Origin: Bacteroidales bacterium UBA5833
GTDB taxonomy: Bacteria > Bacteroidota > Bacteroidia > Bacteroidales > Lentimicrobiaceae
NCBI GenBank assembly: GCA_002433025.1
Contig: DJGZ01000070.1
Location: 62,001-126,000, forward strand
Length of the DNA: 64,000 nt
Direction: 5' to 3'
Shown here: in pieces, positions 18,983 through 27,745 of the stretch
Position numbering within the stretch: position 1 is the first letter of the stretch
How the letters are laid out: each line of letters starts with the position of its first letter
Position numbers and translations under genes: made by a program
Notes under the pieces: generated by a model
Told to the model about the DNA's origin: nothing
Seen by the model: the letters and a program-made list of their open reading frames with translations, nothing else
Databases searched by the model: none

Positions 18983-19043
18983 TCACCGGTCATAATCAGT
19001 TTACGCACTAATAGCATATATATTATTTAATTATCAACGAAAT

Positions 19044-19075
19044 GGGGTTACAGCCTGCACTGTGGCCCCTTTTTC
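19044..19075 (+). terminator. Rho-independent terminator of the fumarase gene
   Basis: Arms GGGGTTACAG and CTGTGGCCCC pair over 10 positions (two G-U) around a 6-nt loop, followed by TTTTT. Confidence 0.8.
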
Positions 19076-19163
19076 ATTTTCCCGGTCCGACGCCTTTGGA
19101 ATCGGTAGCTATATGGCATATTTTCAGGAAAATCTGCTTCAGGAAAAAAAATCCAATACCAAC

Positions 19164-19194
19164 TTGACATTTTTATACTATTTTCGTATTTTTG
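19164..19194 (+). promoter_or_regulatory. Bacteroidota-type promoter of the TetR-led operon
   Basis: TTG at 19164-19166, 20-bp spacer, TATTTTTG at 19187-19194; both elements match consensus. Translation of the TetR gene begins 24 bp after the -7 element. Confidence 0.7.
19175..19189. promoter_or_regulatory. Candidate TetR-family operator inside the promoter
   Basis: ATACTATTTTCGTAT is an imperfect 15-bp palindrome with outer arms ATAC/GTAT. It lies between the -33 and -7 elements, where a bound dimer would block RNA polymerase. A smaller TACT-N5-AGTA repeat follows at 19195-19207. Binding by the adjacent TetR is inference. Confidence 0.4.
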
Positions 19195-19217
19195 TACTCA
19201 TTAAGTATCATAAATAA

Positions 19218-19820
19218 ATGAAAGTACAAATTTTAAACAAGAAAGAAGCAGCGATATTGCGCGCGGGGCGTGAACTTTTCTGGAAGTATGGCTTCCGGAA
19301 AGTTACGGTTGATGAGATATGTAAAGCAGCCGGTGTCAGCAAAATGACCTTTTACCGCTATTTCAGTGATAAAGCAACCCTGGCAAAGAAAATTTTTGAC
19401 AACGAAGTGGAAAAGAGTATGGAGCAGTTCCGGAAGATCATGCAATCCGGAATATCTGTTCCTGAAAAAATGAAGCACATATTGCAGATGAAATCAGAAT
19501 CTGTGAAGAATATAAGCGGTGATTTTATCCGTGATTTCTATTCAGACAATGAAAGCGGTCTGAAAGCGCACATTGAACAAAAGACCGCATCATCGTGGGA
19601 AACCATTCTGGATGTATACAGGCAGGCGCAGCTGAGGGGTGAATTCCGGAAAGACATGAAGCCTGAGATACTACTGTACATTTCGCAAAAGGTAACGGAC
19701 CTTTTCAACGATCCTTACCTGACCATTCTCTGCGGAGGCCCCGCGGGGGTTATTATGGAGCTGGCCCGATTATTTACCTTCGGAATATCCCCCGAACCCT
19801 CAGCACCTGAAAACCAATAA
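19218..19820 (+). CDS. TetR/AcrR family transcriptional regulator
   Basis: 200 residues. The N-terminal helix-turn-helix is clear: V-D-E-I-C-K-A-A-G-V-S-K-M-T-F-Y-R-Y-F at about 33-51, the standard TetR DNA-binding signature. The C-terminal ligand domain is, as usual, not conserved. It is the first gene of a tight operon; the outer-membrane protein gene begins 2 bp after its stop codon. Autorepression through the palindrome in the promoter is likely, with release by whatever compound the downstream exporter handles, but the ligand is unknown. Confidence 0.88.
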   Translation: MKVQILNKKEAAILRAGRELFWKYGFRKVTVDEICKAAGVSKMTFYRYFSDKATLAKKIFDNEVEKSMEQFRKIMQSGISVPEKMKHILQMKSESVKNISGDFIRDFYSDNESGLKAHIEQKTASSWETILDVYRQAQLRGEFRKDMKPEILLYISQKVTDLFNDPYLTILCGGPAGVIMELARLFTFGISPEPSAPENQ

Positions 19821-19822
19821 AG

Positions 19823-20962
19823 ATGAGCAGGCTGACTTTCATAGCGATACTGACTATTTGCCTCTCTAAATGGTCTTATGCCCAGCACCGGGATTCACTG
19901 ATTTTCGGCGGGCAGGCTTCTGTATGGATCAATTACAATCCTGATAAGAAATTATCGCTGCACTCAGGGGTTCGTTACATTCCTCAGGTGAATTATGCAA
20001 TTAACAACGGAAACAGGAAACTCGACTTTGAATTAAGCCTTAACCTGAACGCAGGTGCAGGTATCAGGCCGTTTGATTCTATTAAAGGAAATGCGGATGT
20101 CAAACCTTATCGTGCCTGGATGCGCTATTCAGGCAAACAGTTTGATCTCAGGCTGGGATTGCAGAAAATCAATTTCGGGTCGGCGCAGATGCTCAGGCCG
20201 CTGATGTGGTTCGATCAGGTGGATCCGCGCGATCCGCTGCAAATGACCGACGGCGTGTGGGGGCTTCTCGGGCGGTATTATTTCCTGAACAACGCCAACA
20301 TCTGGTTATGGGCATTATACCCTTCGGATAAGCCCAAAACATGGGAGTTCACGAGAACCCACAAAAACATCCCTGAGGCGGGCGGCAGGATTCAAATACC
20401 GGCAGCCCGTGGTGAAGTTGCCTTCAGTTATCACTGGCGCGTGACAGATACCCGCGATAACCAGCTTGATCTGCCACAAATAAGCAAGGTTCACGAGAAC
20501 CGTTTTGGTATTGACGGAAAGTGGGATCCGGGTGCAGGCATCTGGTTCGAAGCAACCCATACCAGCCATAATAAATCCCTGAACGCGCTCACACACCAGA
20601 GTATGCTGACAACCGGCGCAGATTATACCTTTCGCATCGGTAACGGCCTCACCATGGTTGTTGAAAATATCATTGCCGCATCCGGGCGGAAGGCGTTCAG
20701 TTATGACAGACCACTGGATTTTACAGGGGCTTCGCTTTCTTATCCCCTGAGCATCTTCTGCAACATCAGCGCGATAATCTATTATGACTGGAAAAACGGC
20801 GCTGCATACAACTTCCTGAATTATAAAAGGAGCATCAGGGCCTTTGACTTTTTCCTGATGGTTTACGCTAACCCGGAAACCTACCTGATGCCGGCACAGG
20901 CCTCAGAAAACAATTACTTCGCCGGCAAAGGCATTCAAATCATGATGGTTTACAATCATTAA
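19823..20962 (+). CDS. Predicted outer membrane beta-barrel protein of the TetR/ABC operon
   Basis: 379 residues. Signal peptide with cleavage after S-Y-A-Q (about 22); the mature part is rich in alternating strands with aromatic girdles (L-H-S-G-V-R-Y, F-D-L-R-L-G-L-Q-K) and ends in M-M-V-Y-N-H, which is not a classical terminal Phe. It looks like a porin-like or capsule/polymer-export barrel, but no specific family is recognised. It lies between the regulator and the ABC ATPase, abutting both (2 bp before, 0 bp after), so it probably forms the outer-membrane end of the same transport system. Confidence 0.65.
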   Translation: MSRLTFIAILTICLSKWSYAQHRDSLIFGGQASVWINYNPDKKLSLHSGVRYIPQVNYAINNGNRKLDFELSLNLNAGAGIRPFDSIKGNADVKPYRAWMRYSGKQFDLRLGLQKINFGSAQMLRPLMWFDQVDPRDPLQMTDGVWGLLGRYYFLNNANIWLWALYPSDKPKTWEFTRTHKNIPEAGGRIQIPAARGEVAFSYHWRVTDTRDNQLDLPQISKVHENRFGIDGKWDPGAGIWFEATHTSHNKSLNALTHQSMLTTGADYTFRIGNGLTMVVENIIAASGRKAFSYDRPLDFTGASLSYPLSIFCNISAIIYYDWKNGAAYNFLNYKRSIRAFDFFLMVYANPETYLMPAQASENNYFAGKGIQIMMVYNH

Positions 20963-21685
20963 ATGACCGATACATCCATGGAAAACAAAAGCATTATCAG
21001 TATCAGCAGGCTGATCAAAAGATTCCCGATGGGGAAAGATGAATTCACAGCCTTGCGCGATATCAGCCTGACGTTCACCGAAGGGGAATTTGCCGGCCTG
21101 ATCGGCCCGAGTGGTTCAGGAAAAACAACACTGCTAAATATTATAGGCTCCCTGGATGTGCCTACCGAAGGGGAAGCGCTGGTGCTGGGCAGATCAATCG
21201 GGAAACTCACCACCCGCGAAGCCGCCCGGCTGAGAAAAGAAAACATCGGCTTCATATTTCAGAGCTATAACCTGCTTGCGGTGCATACGGTCTATGAGAA
21301 TGTGGAATTCCCCTTGCTGTTGCTTAACATACCGTCGGCCGGGAGGCACAAAATGGTGATGGATGCCCTTGAATGGGTGGGGCTTACCGATAAAGTAAGA
21401 TCAAAGCCGCCCCAGCTCTCGGGCGGACAGTGCCAGCGGGTAGCCATTGCCAGGGCCATGGTGAAAAAGCCATCCCTGGTTCTGGCCGATGAACCTACGG
21501 CCAATCTTGATGCCGACAATTCGCACCATATCCTGCAAACCATGGAAACCCTCAACCGCGAACTGAAAACGACCTTTATTTTCGCCACCCATGACGACAA
21601 GGTGATCAGTTACCTTCACCGGAAAATATTCCTGCTCGACGGCAGGGTTGACAAGGATGAAATCATCAGATCAAATAAACGCTGA
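20963..21685 (+). CDS. ABC transporter ATP-binding protein, LolD/MacB type
   Basis: 240 residues. Walker A G-P-S-G-S-G-K-T-T (about 48-56), Q-loop F-I-F-Q-S-Y-N-L, signature L-S-G-G-Q-C-Q-R-V-A, Walker B L-V-L-A-D-E-P-T and the H-loop T-H-D are all present. The sequence type is that of ATPases paired with FtsX-like permeases (LolD, MacB, FtsE). Its ATG directly follows the stop of the barrel gene and the first permease begins 3 bp after its own stop, so translation is probably coupled. It should energise the two permeases that follow. Confidence 0.92.
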   Translation: MTDTSMENKSIISISRLIKRFPMGKDEFTALRDISLTFTEGEFAGLIGPSGSGKTTLLNIIGSLDVPTEGEALVLGRSIGKLTTREAARLRKENIGFIFQSYNLLAVHTVYENVEFPLLLLNIPSAGRHKMVMDALEWVGLTDKVRSKPPQLSGGQCQRVAIARAMVKKPSLVLADEPTANLDADNSHHILQTMETLNRELKTTFIFATHDDKVISYLHRKIFLLDGRVDKDEIIRSNKR

Positions 21686-21688
21686 GCC

Positions 21689-22864
21689 ATGAAACTAGCA
21701 TTCAAACTGGCATATCGCAACCTGATCGGCGCCGGACTGAGGACCTGGCTCAATGTGATTGTGCTTTCGTTCTCATTTGTCGTCATTATCTGGTTAAAAG
21801 GAGTAATGACCGGTTGGGACCACCAGGCCAAAACCGACATGACCAACTGGGAAATCGGTGGAGGGCAATACTGGCATGAAGCCTACGATCCATACGATCC
21901 CTTCACCCTTACCGAAAGTCATGCCCCATTGCCCGCTGAATTCCTGCCCGAAGTCGCCGCCGGTGAAATGGAGCCGGTATTGATTACACAGGGCAGTATT
22001 TTCCCTGAAGGACGCATGATGCAGGTGATTGTAAGGGGAATCAACCCTGAACAGACTATCTTTCAACTGCCAACCAGTGTGCTTGATTCAGCCACCGATG
22101 CCATTCCGGCCATTATCGGCTCTATGATGGCCAAAACCAGCCGGTTAAAAACAGGCGATTATGTTACCCTTCGCTGGCGCGATGCAAACGGCACCTTCGA
22201 TGCCACTGACATTCTGATCTGCGGCATCTTCAATGCCAGTGTGCCGGCTATTGATGCCGGGCAGGTCTATATTGCCCTTGATAAACTTCAGGAGATGATG
22301 CTGTTACCGGGCGAAGCTACCATCGTTACCTTCCGCAGCAGTAATGTTCCCCGGCAGGAAACGGCCGGATGGGTGCTGAAAACCAGGGAGGAACTCACCC
22401 GGCAGGTGGATGAAATGATTAAAACCAAATCGGCCGGCCAGTCCATTCTTTATGGCATCCTTCTTCTGCTGGCCATGCTGGCCATTTTCGACACCCAGGT
22501 ACTCTCCATTTTCAGGCGGCAGAAAGAAATCGGAACTTACATTGCGTTGGGCTATACGCGACAGCAGGTGGTCGGGCTTTTTACCGTTGAGGGAAGTATG
22601 CATGCCGTATTGGCGGCATTTGTAGCCGCGGCCTATGGCCTGCCTTTTCTGGCCTGGCAGGCCAAAGCGGGCTGGACCATGCCCGTCGACACCAGCGAAT
22701 TCGGCATGGCCATCGCCCAGACACTATACCCTGTTTACAGCCTCGGCCTTGTCATTTCCACCGTGGCGATAGTAACCGTTACAACCACCATCGTGAGTTA
22801 TCTGCCATCACGAAAAATTGCCAGAATGAATCCAACCGATGCTTTAAGGGGGAAACTGCAATGA
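21689..22864 (+). CDS. ABC permease, FtsX/LolC-E family (first of two)
   Basis: 391 residues with the MacB/LolCE plan: one N-terminal membrane helix (about 18-36), a large periplasmic domain (about 40-250), then three helices near 255-275, 300-320 and 345-372, ending in the typical coupling tail R-K-I-A-R-M-N-P-T-D-A-L-R-G-K. Four-helix FtsX permeases extract lipids or lipoproteins or act mechanically rather than forming classical channels. Its stop overlaps the start of the second permease by 4 bp (ATGA). Confidence 0.85.
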   Translation: MKLAFKLAYRNLIGAGLRTWLNVIVLSFSFVVIIWLKGVMTGWDHQAKTDMTNWEIGGGQYWHEAYDPYDPFTLTESHAPLPAEFLPEVAAGEMEPVLITQGSIFPEGRMMQVIVRGINPEQTIFQLPTSVLDSATDAIPAIIGSMMAKTSRLKTGDYVTLRWRDANGTFDATDILICGIFNASVPAIDAGQVYIALDKLQEMMLLPGEATIVTFRSSNVPRQETAGWVLKTREELTRQVDEMIKTKSAGQSILYGILLLLAMLAIFDTQVLSIFRRQKEIGTYIALGYTRQQVVGLFTVEGSMHAVLAAFVAAAYGLPFLAWQAKAGWTMPVDTSEFGMAIAQTLYPVYSLGLVISTVAIVTVTTTIVSYLPSRKIARMNPTDALRGKLQ

Positions 22865-24135
22865 TAAAATTTCTGATCAAAGGTCTTTGGCGTGATAAAA
22901 GCCGCAGCCGGCTGCCAATCATCGTAGTAACCATCGGCGTTACGCTCACGGTGCTTATGCACGCGTATATTACAGGGTTTATGGGCGATACCATCGAAAT
23001 GAATGCCCGGTTCACAAACGGTCACATCAAAGTTATGTCAGCAGCTTATGCCGAAAACATGGACCAGATGCCGGTTGACCTGGCGCTCATGAATGTGGAG
23101 GAACTGATCACATCACTCAGAGACGGCTATCCTGAAACTGAATGGGCCGCCCGCATAAAGTTCGGAGGTCTGATCGATGCACCGGATTCACGGGGAGAAA
23201 CACGATCGCAGGGGCCGGCCATTGGCTTCGGCATTGATTTGTTATCGTCACAAAGCAGAGAAACCCAACGCCTGAACCTGGAGAAAGCCCTCAGGCAGGG
23301 AAAAATGCCGTCAGGCCCGGGTGAAATCCTCCTGAGCGATGCCTTCGCCACGAAACTGAAAGTTGCCCCGGGGGATACAGTTACCCTGATCGGTTCCTCC
23401 ATGAACGGAAGCATGACAATGTACAACTTTATTGTTGCCGGCACCATCTCTTTCGGAGTCGAAATCATGGACAGGGGGACCATCATTGCCGATATCAGTG
23501 ATGTGCGCATGGCCCTGGATATGCCGGATGCCGCCGGAGAAATCCTGGGATTCATGAATACAGGTTTCTACGACAATACAAAAGCCCTTGAAATAGCCGG
23601 AGATTTTAACAGGAAATACCTGACGGATACCGACGAATATGACCCGGTAATGAAAAGCCTCAGCCAACAGGGGAACATGGGGCAATATGTAGCAATGTCG
23701 GAGATCTGGTCAATGTACGTTTCACTGATCTTTATTTTTGCCATGTCGCTGGTGCTGTGGAACGCAGGCCTGCTTGGCGGACTGCGTCGTTATGGTGAAG
23801 TTGGCATTCGGCTGGCCATGGGTGAAGAGAAAGGCCATGTTTACCGGAGTATGATCTGGGAATCGGTGATCATCGGGCTTGTCGGATCTGTCCTTGGCAC
23901 AGCCCTTGGGATCTTTTTCGCCTGGCTGATACAAACTTATGGTATCAACATTTCAGGAATGATGCGGGGCGCTTCGGTGATGCTCCCCGATACCATCAGG
24001 GCCCGGATTTCCCCTCCCGACTTCTATATCGGGTTTATTCCCGGGCTGATTTCAACTGTGCTTGGAACAATGCTTTCAGGGATCGGAATTTATAAACGAC
24101 AAACGGCCAGACTTTTCAAAGAACTTGAAGCCTGA
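22861..24135 (+). CDS. ABC permease, FtsX/LolC-E family (second of two)
   Basis: 424 residues, same layout as its neighbour: N-terminal helix (about 18-38), periplasmic domain (to about 285) with the L-L-S-D-A-F-A-T-K-L segment, then three C-terminal helices (about 290-310, 335-360, 385-405). The sequence differs enough from the first permease that the pair is likely a heterodimer, as in LolC/LolE. It starts within the stop codon of the first permease (ATGA), indicating translational coupling. Confidence 0.85.
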   Translation: MIKFLIKGLWRDKSRSRLPIIVVTIGVTLTVLMHAYITGFMGDTIEMNARFTNGHIKVMSAAYAENMDQMPVDLALMNVEELITSLRDGYPETEWAARIKFGGLIDAPDSRGETRSQGPAIGFGIDLLSSQSRETQRLNLEKALRQGKMPSGPGEILLSDAFATKLKVAPGDTVTLIGSSMNGSMTMYNFIVAGTISFGVEIMDRGTIIADISDVRMALDMPDAAGEILGFMNTGFYDNTKALEIAGDFNRKYLTDTDEYDPVMKSLSQQGNMGQYVAMSEIWSMYVSLIFIFAMSLVLWNAGLLGGLRRYGEVGIRLAMGEEKGHVYRSMIWESVIIGLVGSVLGTALGIFFAWLIQTYGINISGMMRGASVMLPDTIRARISPPDFYIGFIPGLISTVLGTMLSGIGIYKRQTARLFKELEA

Positions 24136-24250
24136 AAGCGCAAAAGCACCCGAATGTGAAGCCTCACAGAAACAGGCATTGATATTAAAGGAGGTACACT
24201 TTTTGCACTATACCAACAAACAGTAGAAACACTTCAATTTAAAGGACTAT

Positions 24251-24982
24251 ATGAAATCAATATTTCTGATCGCGCTTTTCCCGCTGTTGAATGTTGCACA
24301 GGCGCAGGATGCAAACACCATCCTCGAAAAAATTGACGCCAATATGTCATCAAAAAACCGTGTATTTGAATCCAGCATGACCATTCGCGGCAAACGAAGC
24401 AGCCGGACCATCACGTCAAAGAGTTATTCGGAAGGAACCAGACAGTCATTTACCGAATATCTTTCTCCGGCTTCGGAAAAAGGCACCAAAATGCTGAAAC
24501 TGGACAAGCAATTGTGGATTTATTCACCCTCCACCGACCGGACGATTCAGATTTCAGGCCATATGCTCAGACAATCGGTGATGGGCAGCGATCTTTCCTA
24601 TGAGGATATGATGGACGACCGGAAGCTCAGCGAGGTCTATGATGCCAGGGTCACCGGAGAGGCGATGATCGGAGACCGCCGGGTATACGTGCTGGATTTG
24701 ACGGCCAGGGTTCCCGATATAGCCTATTTTTCGCAGAAAATCTGGGTGGATGCCGAAAGGTTTGTCCCGCTGAAACAGGAACTCTATGCCAAGAGCGGTA
24801 AACTGTTGAAAATGATGGAAATGGAAAATGTAATCCAGGTACAGGGCAGATGGTTTCCGGGTAAGATAAAATACAAGGATATGCTCAGGCAGGGCGAAGG
24901 CACAGAGTTCAACATCACCCGGATAAGCTTCGACCAACAGATTCCGGAGTATATTTTCTCGAAAGCAGCACTGAAACAGTAA
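24251..24982 (+). CDS. LolA-like outer membrane lipoprotein-sorting family protein
   Basis: 243 residues with a signal peptide cleaved near N-V-A-Q-A-Q (about 18). The mature protein resembles the LolA-like 'outer membrane lipoprotein-sorting protein' family: E-Y-L-S-P-A-S-E-K-G-T-K-M-L-K, L-W-I-Y-S-P-S, G-S-D-L-S-Y-E-D-M and the closing F-N-I-T-R segment are typical. These periplasmic half-barrels carry lipid-like cargo. It follows the permeases after 115 bp that include an unusually good ribosome-binding sequence AAAGGAGG about 60 bp upstream, so it may be partly independent. The likely role is periplasmic carrier between the ABC permeases and the barrel. Confidence 0.82.
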   Translation: MKSIFLIALFPLLNVAQAQDANTILEKIDANMSSKNRVFESSMTIRGKRSSRTITSKSYSEGTRQSFTEYLSPASEKGTKMLKLDKQLWIYSPSTDRTIQISGHMLRQSVMGSDLSYEDMMDDRKLSEVYDARVTGEAMIGDRRVYVLDLTARVPDIAYFSQKIWVDAERFVPLKQELYAKSGKLLKMMEMENVIQVQGRWFPGKIKYKDMLRQGEGTEFNITRISFDQQIPEYIFSKAALKQ

Positions 24983-25042
24983 GCCTGCCGGATTTCAGCT
25001 TAAATAAAACAACGGATAGAATAAAGTTAACTGACTGACGCC

Positions 25043-25480
25043 CTAATTGCGCATTTCAGGGGCCTTGTCGTAGTCAATTTCATTCAGCAGACCGCCCTTC
25101 TCATCGTAGAACTTCCATACGCCGACCCTTTTGCCCATATCAAACCGGCCTTCATAGTAAAGGGTTCCGTTGGGATGATAAACGGTGCGCTTACCATGGC
25201 TTTCCCCATCCCTGAAATCGCCCTCGCTCCAGAGGGTGCCGTCTTCATACCACGAAGCCCAGTAACCTTCCCTCAGGCCATTCTTATAATTTCCTTCAAT
25301 ATATTTTTTTCCGTTCGGATGGAAAACCACCTCTTTTAAAAGTTCCTCTTTACCATCTGACTTTTTAAAAGTTTTCTCCGATTTCACGGAACCGTCCTCA
25401 AACAGTTCCTTTTTAACATAAGGTTTGTTACAGGAAGTAAGCAGCAAGAGTGCAGCGAAAAAAAACAGGAATTGTTTCAT
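25043..25480 (-). CDS. MORN-variant (YwqK-like) repeat lipoprotein
   Basis: 145 residues. The start is a lipoprotein signal with L-T-S-C (Cys 17). The rest is a row of about four MORN_2-type repeats of the form Y-x-x-G-x-x-x-x-E-G-x-x-x-x-G (for example E-G-N-Y-K-N-G-L-R-E-G-Y-W, E-G-D-F-R-D-G-E-S-H-G-K-R, E-G-R-F-D-M-G-K-R-V-G-V-W). Databases often label such proteins 'YwqK family antitoxin', but no toxin partner is present here and the protein is exported, so that label should not be taken as function. Confidence 0.75.
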   Translation of the reverse strand: MKQFLFFFAALLLLTSCNKPYVKKELFEDGSVKSEKTFKKSDGKEELLKEVVFHPNGKKYIEGNYKNGLREGYWASWYEDGTLWSEGDFRDGESHGKRTVYHPNGTLYYEGRFDMGKRVGVWKFYDEKGGLLNEIDYDKAPEMRN

Positions 25481-25503
25481 TCAGTGAGATAGAGTTATGG
25501 TTA

Positions 25504-26859
25504 TTATCTGTTAAAAAGCAGCCTGCTTCCCGGCTTGCTGTTGTCAAAACTGCCGTTGTACCATGCCAGATGACCGCCGACAAAGGTATGGGTTATTCCT
25601 GAATGAAAGATCTCCCCTTCAAGCGGAGACCATCCGCATTTATAATGAATATTCTCCGGTCTGACTTCCCGGGGTGCATCAGGATCAATCAGAACAAGGT
25701 CGGCATGATATCCTTCGCGGATATAACCTCTGCGGTCAATACCAAAGATGCGTGCCGGAGCATGGCACATTTTTTCCACCACCAATTCGGGTGTTATCTT
25801 TCCGGCACGGCTCAGCTCGAGCATAGCCACCAGCGAATGCTGCACCAAAGGTCCTCCCGAGGGGCAGGAAAAATAAGGATTTGACTTCTCCTGCATGGTA
25901 TGCGGGGCATGGTCGGTGGCCACTACATCCAATCTGCCATCCAGCAGCGCCTGCATCAGGGCCTCCTTGTCGGCGGCTGACTTGATAGCCGGGTTCCATT
26001 TTATGCGCGCGCCCAGGCGGGCATAATCCTGATCGGAAAACCAGAGATGGTGGATGCAGACCTCGGCGGTAATGCGCTTATTGTCATCGGCCGGGGCATC
26101 TGAAAGCAGTTGCATCTCATCAGCGGTGGAAAGGTGCAGGATATGCAGCCGGGTATTGAATTTGCGGGCAAGCTCCACCGCAAGTGCACTGGATTTGTAA
26201 CAGGCTTCGCGACTCCGGATGAGCGGATGAAGTTCAAGGGGGATCTCTTCTCCGTATCTTTCACGCATCAGCGCGGTATTATTTCTTATTGTTGCCTCAT
26301 CCTCGCAATGGACCGCAACGAGCACCGGTGCGTCCCTGAATATCCCTTCCAGGGTTTCGGCTTTATCAACCAGCATATTACCGGTAGAAGCGCCCATAAA
26401 TACCTTGATACCGCATACGGTGCGTGGATCGGTTTTTACAATCTCTGCAAGGTTGTCGTTGGAAGCTCCCATATAAAAAGAGTAATTGGCCAGCGACTTT
26501 TCGGAAGCCATGCGGTATTTCTCCTCCAGCAGCTCCTGGGTGAGTGTATTGGGGACCGTGTTGGGCATTTCCATGAATGAAGTAACGCCTCCGGCCACGG
26601 CTGCCCGGCTTTCGGTGTACAGATCGGCCTTGTGGGTAAGTCCCGGATCGCGGAAATGCACCTGATCGTCAATCACGCCGGGAATCAGCCATTTGCCGCT
26701 GCCGTCAATCAGCTGAACATCTGTATCTCCCTGTGAAATTGAGGGATTTTCATCAGTTGTCACCCTGCTGATCATCCCGCCGGCAATCAGCACACTTCCT
26801 TTATAGGACCGCCCTTCATTAATCAGGGTTGCTCCGGTAATCAGGTATTTTTTGTCCAT
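25504..26859 (-). CDS. pyrC: Dihydroorotase
   Basis: 451 residues from ATG 26859; a longer frame to 26904 would start inside the -7 element and add an unrelated Cys-rich leader. It closes carbamoyl-aspartate to dihydroorotate in pyrimidine synthesis. Family marks: V-H-F-R-D-P-G-L-T-H-K-A-D near residue 60, the G-I-K-V-F-M-G segment with the Lys that is carboxylated in this superfamily, V-H-C-E-D, I-L-H-L-S-T and A-T-D-H-A-P-H. The first metal-site His of the usual H-x-H is Gln here (D-D-Q-V-H), as I recall for Bacteroidota enzymes of this type. An allantoinase or hydantoinase is less likely. The mannosyltransferase-like gene lies upstream on the same strand, 79 bp from the longer frame end. 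Confidence 0.85.
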   Translation of the reverse strand: MDKKYLITGATLINEGRSYKGSVLIAGGMISRVTTDENPSISQGDTDVQLIDGSGKWLIPGVIDDQVHFRDPGLTHKADLYTESRAAVAGGVTSFMEMPNTVPNTLTQELLEEKYRMASEKSLANYSFYMGASNDNLAEIVKTDPRTVCGIKVFMGASTGNMLVDKAETLEGIFRDAPVLVAVHCEDEATIRNNTALMRERYGEEIPLELHPLIRSREACYKSSALAVELARKFNTRLHILHLSTADEMQLLSDAPADDNKRITAEVCIHHLWFSDQDYARLGARIKWNPAIKSAADKEALMQALLDGRLDVVATDHAPHTMQEKSNPYFSCPSGGPLVQHSLVAMLELSRAGKITPELVVEKMCHAPARIFGIDRRGYIREGYHADLVLIDPDAPREVRPENIHYKCGWSPLEGEIFHSGITHTFVGGHLAWYNGSFDNSKPGSRLLFNR

Positions 26860-26901
26860 GCTGAATTCTTGATCACAGCATGCTGCATGCACACTGTTGT
26901 G

Positions 26902-26909
26902 CAAAGGTA
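26902..26909 (-). promoter_or_regulatory. Candidate -7 element of the dihydroorotase gene
   Basis: Reads TACCTTTG on the minus strand, 42 bp before the chosen ATG. No good TTG at -33. Its position favours the shorter dihydroorotase start. Confidence 0.4.
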
Positions 26910-26938
26910 CAAATAAAAGAAGGGGAATGAACCCGGAA

Positions 26939-27670
26939 TCAGGCGGCTTTTACCGGCCGGATGCGCTTGAATCTTAACTGAATAACACCCAGGATGGCCT
27001 CTTTGAAAATCCCGCGGCTCATCTTCGACTGCCCTTCGGTACGGTCGGTAAAGATGATGGGCACCTCCACAATTTTAAAGCCAAGTTTCCAGGCGGTATA
27101 TTTCATTTCAATCTGGAATGCATAGCCGGTAAACTTAATCTTACTGAAATCAATAGTCTGCAGCAGGCGACGCCTGTAGCATTTGAAACCGGCAGTGGTA
27201 TCCATGATTTTCATGCGGGTGACCATGCGTACATAATAGGAGGCGAAGTATGACATCAGTACCCTGCCCATTGGCCAGTTCACCACATTCACGCCCTTGA
27301 TATACCTTGATCCGATGGCCACATCGGCCCCCTGGTTGGCACAGGCATCATATAAACGAAGCAGGTCGTCGGGATTGTGCGAAAAATCGGCGTCCATTTC
27401 GAAAATATATTCATATTCGCGCTGCAGTGCCCATTTAAACCCGTGAATGTATGCCGTGCCAAGGCCCAGCTTACCTTTACGCTCTTCCATATGCAATCTG
27501 CCGGGGAACTCCTGCATCAGACTTCGGACGATTCCGGCTGTACCATCGGGCGAATTGTCCTCCACAATCAGTACATCAAATTCCTTTTCAAGTGAAAACA
27601 CCTTACGGATGATGCGTTCTATGTTTTCCTTTTCGTTGTAAGTGGGGATAACAACAAGACTGTCTTTCAC
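26939..27670 (-). CDS. Polyprenol-phosphate mannosyltransferase-like family 2 glycosyltransferase
   Basis: 243 residues, the length of single-domain dolichol/polyprenol-phosphate mannose synthases. The GT-A start V-V-I-P-T-Y-N-E-K-E-N, the V-E-D-N-S-P-D-G-T segment, the metal-binding M-D-A-D-F-S-H-N-P and G-S-R-Y-I-K-G are all in place. These enzymes move mannose (or a related sugar) from GDP-mannose to the lipid carrier on the inner face of the membrane, feeding protein or surface glycosylation. No C-terminal membrane anchor is visible. Bacteroidota glycosylate many exported proteins, so a role there is plausible, but the sugar is not proven by sequence. Confidence 0.87.
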   Translation of the reverse strand: MKDSLVVIPTYNEKENIERIIRKVFSLEKEFDVLIVEDNSPDGTAGIVRSLMQEFPGRLHMEERKGKLGLGTAYIHGFKWALQREYEYIFEMDADFSHNPDDLLRLYDACANQGADVAIGSRYIKGVNVVNWPMGRVLMSYFASYYVRMVTRMKIMDTTAGFKCYRRRLLQTIDFSKIKFTGYAFQIEMKYTAWKLGFKIVEVPIIFTDRTEGQSKMSRGIFKEAILGVIQLRFKRIRPVKAA

Positions 27671-27745
27671 GGGAATGTTTTTAAACGAACGAAATTACGG
27701 TAAAATATATTATTACAAAACCTAAATTATGTTAACCTGCGGCAT

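Noticed and set aside
25043..25480. Toxin-antitoxin system (YwqK antitoxin label)
   Set aside because: The gene is a lipoprotein with MORN-type repeats and no toxin gene is adjacent, so the label reflects repeat similarity only.
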